A stretch of 11,827 nucleotides of DNA from JAWOJF01 sp046481785 (GTDB lineage Bacteria > Bacteroidota > Ignavibacteria > Ignavibacteriales > Ignavibacteriaceae). The notes below the pieces were generated by a model. That model was not told where the DNA came from and made no database searches. It saw only the letters and a program-made list of their open reading frames with translations. The stretch lies in assembly GCA_046481785.1 (NCBI GenBank), contig JAWOJF010000229.1:1-11827 (forward strand), written 5' to 3'. Shown piece after piece: positions 6,163 through 11,827 of this stretch. A program made the translations under genes and the position numbers. How positions within the stretch are numbered: position 1 is the stretch's first letter; each line of letters begins with the position of its first letter.

Positions 6163-6920
6163 ATAACTACATTAACTGAAAGATAAAATACTATTTCGGT
6201 AACCTGCTGAACTGCGCCAAGGCAGTCGCCGGTATATCCGCCAATCCATTTTTTAAAATAAAATGTTAAATAAAAACGGGCAAGAAATACAGGTATAATT
6301 ATCAGCAGGAAAATATAATCACTGAAAAGAAAAAGGGGCAGCAGTCCAAAAATACCGGCAATAAATAATTCAGTACCGGACATTTTTTTTGCAAGAGGTT
6401 TAGCTTTGCTATCTTCATTTTCTTTTACATAGTTATGAGTATAAATTACTGATGCAGCAGCGAAACGGCTGAGACTGTGTGCAGCAATAATTACAATATA
6501 TATTATCCATGTACCGGGCTGGAATATCTGGTAGAGAAGCGAAAACTTTATTCCTAAAATTAATATAAGCCCTATAACACCGTAAGCTCCAATGCGCGAA
6601 TCTTTCATTATATCGAGTATTTTTTCTTTAGTCCATCCGCCGCCAAATCCATCGCATACATCGGCAAAACCATCCTCATGAAATGCTCCGGTAACAAGGA
6701 TTGAACTTATCATACTAATGATTATGGCTACTGATACCGGAAAAATAAAAGATGACAACCAAAGTATAAGAGCAGAAAATCCTCCAACAATCCAGCCTAT
6801 AAAAGGAAAGTATATAGAAGATTTATTAAGGTATTCTTCAGAATGATCAACCCATTTTGGGCATGGAATTCTTGTGAAGAACATAAGCGCAGTAAAAAAT
6901 ATTTTTATCTGCTTTTTCAT
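6147..6920 (-). CDS. cobS: Adenosylcobinamide-GDP ribazoletransferase (cobalamin synthase)
   Basis: This 257-residue polytopic inner-membrane enzyme joins AdoCbi-GDP to alpha-ribazole (or its phosphate), giving adenosylcobalamin (phosphate). The N-terminus has the family opening FFTALMFFTRIPCP. The metal-binding signature AFHEDGFADVCDGFGGG spans 79-95, with H81, E82, D83, D87 and D90, and is followed by MKDSRIGAYGVIG (105-117). Several hydrophobic segments follow to the C-terminus, including GGYTGDCLGA, also typical. Length matches the family. Its ATG overlaps the cobT stop as ATGA, a sign of coupled translation, and AAGG precedes it. cobC follows with a 16-bp overlap. Confidence 0.95.
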   Translation of the reverse strand: MKKQIKIFFTALMFFTRIPCPKWVDHSEEYLNKSSIYFPFIGWIVGGFSALILWLSSFIFPVSVAIIISMISSILVTGAFHEDGFADVCDGFGGGWTKEKILDIMKDSRIGAYGVIGLILILGIKFSLLYQIFQPGTWIIYIVIIAAHSLSRFAAASVIYTHNYVKENEDSKAKPLAKKMSGTELFIAGIFGLLPLFLFSDYIFLLIIIPVFLARFYLTFYFKKWIGGYTGDCLGAVQQVTEIVFYLSVNVVIWKYF

Positions 6921-7954
6921 CCTTTTTTGGCTACTCCTGCCGAGTCAAAAGAAGCCATTTGATTCAGAAAATTTACAGCTGCAGAAATAACAGGATAAGA
7001 AACGGCAGCCCCCGTACCTTCTCCCAGGCGCATCCCAAGGTCTAGCAGTGGTTCCGCATTTAATTTGTCAAGCATAAGCTTGTGTCCCTTTTCATCAGAT
7101 GTATGTGCAAATATACAATAATCGAGTACATGGCTGTTATACTTATAGGCAGCCAGTAAAGCAGAAGTTACAATAAAGCCGTCAATTATAATAATCATTT
7201 TTAACTCGGCTGCTTTAAGTATAGCACCAAAAATTGCAGCAATTTCAAAACCGCCGAATGTACTAAGTACCTGCAAAGAAGATTTCTCAATATTGTTATG
7301 ATTAACCACTGCCTGCTTTAATATATCTATTTTATGATTTAATCCGTCATTATCAAGTCCGGTTCCTCTGCCGGCACAATCTTGAAGAGGCAGATCAAGC
7401 AGTTTGCTCATAATAACAGAAGCAGAAGAGGTGTTGCCAATTCCCATTTCTCCAAATCCTATAATATTACTTCCGTCATTATTTATTGCCTGTACAATTT
7501 CTGCACCTTTTAATATGGCGTTTTCACATTCATCCGGAGACATTGCATGTTGTTCTAAAAAATTATTTGTCCCATAGCCCACTTTAGCATTTATTAAATC
7601 AGTATCAGGGGGAAAATCAAAGTTAACACCAACATCAACAACTTTTATTTTAATATTGTTCTGCCTGCAGAAAACATTAATTGCGGCGCCGCCGTTTAAG
7701 AAGTTAAGCACCATCTGGTATGTTACCTCCGGGGGATAAGCAGAAACACCTGCTGAGCAGATACCATGGTCTCCTGCAAATACAACAATTGCGGGATTGT
7801 TTAATTCCGGAATTAATGTATTCTGTATCAGGCATATTTTTAAAGCAAGTGTTTCAAGCTTCCCGAGGGATCCGGGAGGTTTAGTTTTATTATTAATTTT
7901 TTGTAAGATATCTTCTTTTAGTTCTTCTGATACTTTTGAGATATTAAATTTCAT
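6917..7954 (-). CDS. cobT: Nicotinate-nucleotide-dimethylbenzimidazole phosphoribosyltransferase
   Basis: This 345-residue cytoplasmic enzyme moves phosphoribose from nicotinate mononucleotide to a lower-ligand base, making alpha-ribazole 5'-phosphate. Family landmarks are all present: TKPPGSLGKLE (24-34), FAGDHGI (59-65), GFGEMGIGNTS (166-176), AGRGTGLD (194-201) and the catalytic glutamate E312 in LGEGTGAA (310-317). Length is normal. AGAGG lies close before the ATG (about 4 bases). It sits 21 bp after the DUF71 gene and overlaps cobS by 4 bp. No bluB or bza gene for making dimethylbenzimidazole is in the window, so the base may come from outside or be made elsewhere in the genome. Confidence 0.95.
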   Translation of the reverse strand: MKFNISKVSEELKEDILQKINNKTKPPGSLGKLETLALKICLIQNTLIPELNNPAIVVFAGDHGICSAGVSAYPPEVTYQMVLNFLNGGAAINVFCRQNNIKIKVVDVGVNFDFPPDTDLINAKVGYGTNNFLEQHAMSPDECENAILKGAEIVQAINNDGSNIIGFGEMGIGNTSSASVIMSKLLDLPLQDCAGRGTGLDNDGLNHKIDILKQAVVNHNNIEKSSLQVLSTFGGFEIAAIFGAILKAAELKMIIIIDGFIVTSALLAAYKYNSHVLDYCIFAHTSDEKGHKLMLDKLNAEPLLDLGMRLGEGTGAAVSYPVISAAVNFLNQMASFDSAGVAKKG

Positions 7955-7975
7955 TGTGCCTCTGTATTAAAATCT

Positions 7976-8698
7976 TTAGTCCAGATCGCAGTACCAGAAA
8001 ACCGTCTCAGGTACCCGCGGATATTTATCACTCCCCGGATGATCAGCAGGCGGCGGCACATATACTTTTTTTATTATTTCACCGCGTGTGAAATTTACAG
8101 GCTTTCCAAAAACAGGCCCATCATAAACAAAGCTGTGATACTCTCCGTTTTCACCGCATGGATCAACATTTTCCGGCAGATCTTTTAAGAAGTCGAAATC
8201 AATTTCTCTTCCGGCAAAACTTTTATCAAGATAGTTCCCGTTTACACATACTACTACTGCTTTAAAACCAAGTTGAATAAACTCCTTTACTAATTTACCG
8301 GTAGGATACTGCCATAAAGGAAATCCAACCTGCATACCCATTCCGTGAAATTGTTCTTCCCTGTACCGGCGCAGATCTTCCAGGAAAATATCTCCGAATA
8401 TGCCGGTGCATATATCCTGATCCTTAAATTCTTCCAGCGTTTTTTTCATCATGCTGTTATATACTTCCATATCAGGATTTGAAGGCATCAAAAGTTTATG
8501 AAGAGGGAGTCCTAAGCTCTCAGCCTGTTTATCAAGCAGTTCTTCTTTAACCCCGTGCTGAATAATTCTTCTGAACTCACTGCTGACAGTAGTAAGAAGC
8601 GTATTTATCTGATATTCATCATTCTGCATAATTTTATATAATGCAAATGCTGAATCTTTCCCTCCGCTCCAGTTAAAAAATGCTTTTTGTTTGCGCAT
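7976..8698 (-). CDS. DUF71/COG2102 PP-loop ATPase of the cobalamin salvage type
   Basis: This N-type ATP pyrophosphatase has the PP-loop SGGKDS at residues 11-16 and the family motif CGENGEYHSF at 181-190, and ends in FWYCDLD. In eukaryotes and archaea this family makes diphthamide (diphthine-ammonia ligase), but bacteria lack diphthamide, and published comparative genomics of DUF71 has suggested a separate bacterial branch in B12 salvage. Its place between cobU and cobT supports that. The reaction is unknown; an ATP-dependent amide formation on a corrinoid side chain would fit the family's chemistry. I chose the ATG at 8698 because family members begin only a few residues before the first strand. 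A GTG at 8743 would add 15 residues and cut the gap to cobU from 61 to 16 bp; neither start has a good Shine-Dalgarno. Confidence 0.8.
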   Translation of the reverse strand: MRKQKAFFNWSGGKDSAFALYKIMQNDEYQINTLLTTVSSEFRRIIQHGVKEELLDKQAESLGLPLHKLLMPSNPDMEVYNSMMKKTLEEFKDQDICTGIFGDIFLEDLRRYREEQFHGMGMQVGFPLWQYPTGKLVKEFIQLGFKAVVVCVNGNYLDKSFAGREIDFDFLKDLPENVDPCGENGEYHSFVYDGPVFGKPVNFTRGEIIKKVYVPPPADHPGSDKYPRVPETVFWYCDLD

Positions 8699-8759
8699 AT
8701 AATTCAGTCTTTTTCTTACGTGTTCAGCAGAGCAGTGCTCCACAATGACAAAGCTAAAT

Positions 8760-9263
8760 TCATTTTACCTGCAAAGGTATACCGGAAACCATAAGGAAAA
8801 CCTTATCAGCTTTTGAAGCAATATACTGGTTAATCCAGCCCTGAAGGTCTGTAAACCTTCTGCCTGTTTCCGTATCTGCATGTATACCCATTCCAATCTC
8901 ATTTGACACAATAATAAAAGTGTTATCCTTTTTTATAATCTTATTTAACTCTGCCTTTGCCTGCTTTAAAGTCTTATCAGCATCACTCTTATTATCTGAA
9001 AAAAAATTAACGAGCCATAATGTAATGCAGTCAATTACGGCAGTCTTATTCTTAAGAATCAGCCTGCTTATAAATTTTTCTTCTTCCATTAAAATAAAGC
9101 GGCGGTCCCTGTCACGTATATGTCTTTCTATTCTTTTTTTATGATCATCATCCCATACTCTTGATGTAGCGATATAAACCGGCTTATCAGAAAGCTGAAG
9201 TGCCAGTTTCTGTGCATAACTGCTTTTCCCTGATCTTGCGCCGCCTGTAATAAAGTATATCAT
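8760..9263 (-). CDS. cobU: Adenosylcobinamide kinase/guanylyltransferase
   Basis: This bifunctional cytoplasmic enzyme phosphorylates adenosylcobinamide and then transfers GMP, giving AdoCbi-GDP for CobS. The P-loop GGARSGKS is at 7-14, with YIATS at 30-34. The guanylylated histidine corresponds to H48 (RIERHIRDR). VIDCITLWLVN (76-86) and VSNEIGMGIHADTETGRRFTDLQG (119-142) are family signatures, and the end GIPLQVK (161-167) matches the usual C-terminus. At 167 residues it is slightly shorter than the enteric protein but complete. The ATG begins directly before the first strand and leaves an 18-bp gap from the preceding membrane protein gene; the Shine-Dalgarno is weak. Confidence 0.95.
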   Translation of the reverse strand: MIYFITGGARSGKSSYAQKLALQLSDKPVYIATSRVWDDDHKKRIERHIRDRDRRFILMEEEKFISRLILKNKTAVIDCITLWLVNFFSDNKSDADKTLKQAKAELNKIIKKDNTFIIVSNEIGMGIHADTETGRRFTDLQGWINQYIASKADKVFLMVSGIPLQVK

Positions 9264-9281
9264 ATTTAATATGTCCCGGTA

Positions 9282-9836
9282 TTAATTAGCGGCAGCATGT
9301 AAAACAGATCTGTGTTTAAGATACTCTGCTGTACCGAATAATACTCCGGAATAGAGTAAAGTACTTATAATTGAATCAGTAAAATAAGGAAAAAGTGCCG
9401 CTGAGAATGCATCTAAAAGACCGGTTAAATCCTTTGAGTATAAACCGCATGAACCATCCGCCCATGCAGTAAAGTTGGTTATTACAAAAAAGAGTAAACA
9501 GGCCGCAATAGAGGTTATGATAACATTCCTGAACGAAAGATCGCTTTTTAGCTTAATACCCATAAGTATAATAAGAGTATAGCTTAAATAAACTGATAAC
9601 GTTAGGATTGTAAAAAACTCATAACCGCCGTTTGAATAGATAATTATATCAGTTAATAAAAGGAAAGCAGGCAGCAATAAAAGAGCTGATTTTTTACTGC
9701 TTACATATGCGCCGGCAAATAATAATACTGCTAATACCGGTTCAAAGTTTATTCCACCGGGGATGAGTTTTGATATAGAAATTAAAACTATAAGAGCAAA
9801 TACAATAACAAACTGATTTGAGAATATTTTTTTCAT
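9282..9836 (-). CDS. DUF6580-like integral membrane protein, operon-proximal copy
   Basis: This 184-residue hydrophobic protein is a paralog of the one at 5044-5577. Shared landmarks are SKLIP (22-26), NF (30-31), GAYVS (42-46), D63, FVITNF (117-122), W125, FPYF (149-152) and E171. About six membrane segments are visible. It lies directly between btuB and cobU, where many cobalamin operons carry inner-membrane importer genes. Lower-ligand or corrinoid uptake is a reasonable guess but is inference. The start was moved from the ATG at 9848 to the ATG at 9836: GGAG (9843-9846) lies at proper distance before the second ATG, nothing precedes the first, and MKKIF is a natural opening. The gap from the btuB stop is then 18 bp. 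The two paralogs are clearly diverged, suggesting different ligands rather than recent duplication. Confidence 0.7.
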   Translation of the reverse strand: MKKIFSNQFVIVFALIVLISISKLIPGGINFEPVLAVLLFAGAYVSSKKSALLLLPAFLLLTDIIIYSNGGYEFFTILTLSVYLSYTLIILMGIKLKSDLSFRNVIITSIAACLLFFVITNFTAWADGSCGLYSKDLTGLLDAFSAALFPYFTDSIISTLLYSGVLFGTAEYLKHRSVLHAAAN

Positions 9837-9854
9837 TTTATGCTCCATTAATGG

Positions 9855-11774
9855 TTAGTTAATATTTAACCTGATACCAGTATAAGCAGTTAATCCTGTG
9901 GTGCCGTATCCCAGTACTTCTTCATATTTTTTATCAAGCAGGTTTTCTACTCTTCCGTAGACCTGCAAAAATTTTGTTATACTGTATGCTGCTGCCAAAC
10001 CCACAAGAGTATAATCGGTCAACTCAATTCTTGAAGATGGGAAGGTAGAAAAGTCCTGGTCTTCTCTTACACCCACATACTGTATATTGAGATTTACAGT
10101 TATATTCTCAATAAAACTATAGTTAATTTTTAACGAGGCGCTGTGTTCAGGTCTTCGGATTAAAGGCAGGTTCTCCCCGGCTGAACTTTTATCTTTCGCA
10201 TCGGTATATGTATAGTTTGCATTAACAGTAAATGAATTACTTATATGAGATGTTAGAAATAACTCAGCCCCGTTTATCTCTGCGGAATTTATATTTATAG
10301 TTCTGAAATTCTCATCATAGCCGAACATATTACTGAACTTATAACTAAAATAATTTACACCTGCCTGCATCCTGTAATCAAACAAGTACTGTTCAACACC
10401 AACTTCCCATCCCTTATTTCTTTCATTTTCCAAATCCGGGTTTCCATATGCAGGATCATAAAGGTTAAAGAGGGAAGGGGCTTTAAATGCTGTGCCGTAA
10501 ACGGCTTTAAGTTTTGTTCCGGTTTTTTCTATAAAGTATGCCTGTGCTATCCTGAAAGTAAAAGCAGGAATATCACCATACTTATCATACCTTATACCAA
10601 GTGTTGTAAAAGAGGCACCTGCTATTGAAATTTGATCCTGCAGATATACAGAAACTGTATTAATCTCCTTCTTCGGATAAAATGAATCAGTTTCATCATA
10701 AGTGGCAGCAGATATTCTTGCCTGCTTATTAAGATCTACGCCAAATGTTATTATGTTATTCCGTACTCCCCGGAAATTACTCTGAAAGTCAAGCTGGTAA
10801 GAATTCCCGCTGTAAAATGCTTTTGAGTAATAAGGGTTGAAAAGGGAAGGGGAATAATCATACTTCCTTAAATTTCTTAAAAAAGAAAATCCGATTTTTT
10901 GTTCGAATACTTTATCATCAGTTCTGTATTCAGCTTCTGCCCGGTAGATACCCTGCTCATGATTATGTACATAAGTGGAATCATCACCAAACATTCCGCC
11001 GAACTGATCAAGATCTTTTTCTCCTTTTTTAAACCGGGCAATGAAGTTTAGCTTTGTATTTTGATTTATATCCCATCCCAGTCTGGTGGAGATATTATAA
11101 TCCTCATAGCCATCTTTTTCAAAATTACCGGATCTTTCGCTGGCGACAGAGATACCATCACTTTGTGCCCTGCTTAAGGTTAAGGAATAATTAAGTACTT
11201 TAGTTCCGCCGCTTGTTCCCAGCATGCCTTTATATGTATTAAGAGAACCACCCTCAAGATTTAGAGAGTATTTTGGTGTTCCGCTTCCTTTTTTTGTAAT
11301 AATATTTATTACACCTGCCATAGCATCGGAACCATAAAGAGTGCTTTGCGGCCCCCGCAGTATTTCTATTCTCTCTATATTATCGGTGGAGATATAAGAG
11401 AAGTCATAAGAGTTATTCACATCATCAGGCTGGTTTGCTTTTACACCATCAATATTAACAAGAACATGTTCAGGATCGGCTCCTCTCAGGTAAACCTGTG
11501 CAAGCTGTCCGGGTCCACCGCTTTGGGAAGTTGTTAATCCGTATTCTCCTTTTAAAAGACCAAAAAGGCTTATGCCGGCCGAATGAGCAATTTCAGCAGA
11601 ATCTATAATGCTTATAGAACTGGCAACTTCCAGCAAAGAAGTTTCAGTTCTTGTTGCTGTAACAACAATATCTGAAAGATTATAGGTTTTAACTGAATCA
11701 GTTTGAGAGAACGAATTAGTGGAAATTAAAAAAGATAAAAAATAAAGCAGCAAAAATTTTTTAGAAAAAGCCAT
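9855..11774 (-). CDS. btuB: TonB-dependent outer-membrane corrinoid receptor, BtuB-like
   Basis: From the ATG at 11774 the protein has 639 residues. It opens with a signal peptide (about 1-24, cleavage near SFSQ/TDS) and a TonB-box-like DIVVTATR (35-42). The plug domain (about 45-160) has VYLRGADPEHVLVNIDGV and IERIEILRGPQSTLYGSDAMAGVINIITKK spread over 94-162. The rest is a beta-barrel of alternating aromatic strands ending in VENLLDKKYEEVLGYG and a last strand. The final residues RLNIN lack the usual terminal aromatic. It would carry cobalamin or cobinamide across the outer membrane with TonB energy. It is the first gene of the cobalamin salvage operon, which supports the BtuB call over a siderophore receptor. 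An in-frame TTG at 11795 was rejected: AGGAG lies 8 bases before the ATG and MAFSKKF is a proper signal-peptide start. Confidence 0.88.
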   Translation of the reverse strand: MAFSKKFLLLYFLSFLISTNSFSQTDSVKTYNLSDIVVTATRTETSLLEVASSISIIDSAEIAHSAGISLFGLLKGEYGLTTSQSGGPGQLAQVYLRGADPEHVLVNIDGVKANQPDDVNNSYDFSYISTDNIERIEILRGPQSTLYGSDAMAGVINIITKKGSGTPKYSLNLEGGSLNTYKGMLGTSGGTKVLNYSLTLSRAQSDGISVASERSGNFEKDGYEDYNISTRLGWDINQNTKLNFIARFKKGEKDLDQFGGMFGDDSTYVHNHEQGIYRAEAEYRTDDKVFEQKIGFSFLRNLRKYDYSPSLFNPYYSKAFYSGNSYQLDFQSNFRGVRNNIITFGVDLNKQARISAATYDETDSFYPKKEINTVSVYLQDQISIAGASFTTLGIRYDKYGDIPAFTFRIAQAYFIEKTGTKLKAVYGTAFKAPSLFNLYDPAYGNPDLENERNKGWEVGVEQYLFDYRMQAGVNYFSYKFSNMFGYDENFRTININSAEINGAELFLTSHISNSFTVNANYTYTDAKDKSSAGENLPLIRRPEHSASLKINYSFIENITVNLNIQYVGVREDQDFSTFPSSRIELTDYTLVGLAAAYSITKFLQVYGRVENLLDKKYEEVLGYGTTGLTAYTGIRLNIN

Positions 11775-11775
11775 A

Positions 11776-11815
11776 GAAGTTACTCCTGTAAACAATTAGT
11801 TAAGGTTGTAACTTC
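11776..11815 (-). promoter_or_regulatory. Hairpin masking the btuB ribosome binding site
   Basis: On the minus-strand RNA, GAAGUUAC (11815-11808) pairs perfectly with GUAACUUC (11783-11776), which ends two bases before the btuB ATG codon. Inside it, CCU (11805-11803) pairs with AGG (11787-11785). The AGGAG Shine-Dalgarno (11787-11783) is thus four-fifths paired, leaving one bulged A. The loop is 15 bases and AT-rich. This is the layout of a translational off-switch. The known control of btuB genes is a cobalamin riboswitch; its aptamer would lie beyond the window edge (11816 onward shows only 12 bases), so the riboswitch assignment is inference. Confidence 0.6.
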
Positions 11816-11827
11816 GTGGGGAATATG

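Noticed and set aside
8698..8743. GTG start for the DUF71 gene
   Set aside because: Not excluded: it would give a tighter gap to cobU, but it lacks a Shine-Dalgarno and adds residues that family members do not usually have, so the ATG was preferred.
11775..11795. Upstream TTG start adding seven residues to the TonB receptor
   Set aside because: The ATG at 11774 has AGGAG at good distance and a normal signal peptide follows; the TTG has no ribosome site and would place the real Shine-Dalgarno inside the coding region.
11816..11827. Cobalamin riboswitch aptamer
   Set aside because: Only 12 bases lie upstream of the hairpin in this window; none of the conserved aptamer segments can be shown, so only the hairpin was annotated.

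Overview
The window is an AT-rich stretch of bacterial chromosome with an outer-membrane (diderm) gene set: a TonB-dependent receptor, and a lipoprotein whose residues after the lipid-bearing Cys (C-D-K-D-E) resemble the Bacteroidota surface-export signal. Weak or absent Shine-Dalgarno sites before several genes, one TAnnTTTG promoter-like motif and palindromic intergenic repeats also fit the Bacteroidota/Ignavibacteria (FCB) group. My best guess is an Ignavibacteria-type organism. This is inference from style, not from a marker gene.

Left part (1-4953): an imperfect palindrome (1-80) sits just past the end of a C39-like papain-fold cysteine peptidase gene (83-922, minus). That gene is divergent from a D-Ala-D-Ala-ligase-like ATP-grasp enzyme (1023-2093, plus). 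After a 303-bp gap comes an orphan periplasmic-binding-protein-type lipoprotein (2397-3713, plus), then a three-copy palindromic repeat (3724-3766), then a small zf-TFIIB zinc-ribbon protein (3873-4220, plus). The last 80 bp of that gene overlap, tail to tail, a HAD phosphatase gene of the NagD/HDHD2 type (4141-4953, minus).

Right part (5044-11774, all minus): a compact cobalamin salvage operon, read from right to left: btuB (TonB receptor), a DUF6580-like membrane protein, cobU, a DUF71/COG2102 PP-loop ATPase, cobT, cobS, cobC, and a second DUF6580-like membrane protein. Gaps are about 20 bp or genes overlap, apart from one uncertain start. The set can take adenosylcobinamide to cobalamin: CobU activates it to AdoCbi-GDP, CobT makes alpha-ribazole phosphate from dimethylbenzimidazole, CobS joins the two, and CobC removes the phosphate. 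BtuB brings corrinoid across the outer membrane. No BtuFCD-type inner-membrane importer is present, and the two DUF6580 paralogs at either end of the biosynthetic genes are the obvious candidates for that job.

The btuB leader is cut by the window edge. What remains holds a hairpin that pairs with the btuB Shine-Dalgarno sequence, as expected for the expression platform of a cobalamin riboswitch whose aptamer would lie just outside the window. The most interesting points are this SD-masking hairpin, the paired DUF6580 membrane proteins as a possible undescribed corrinoid uptake route, and the DUF71 enzyme inside the salvage operon.
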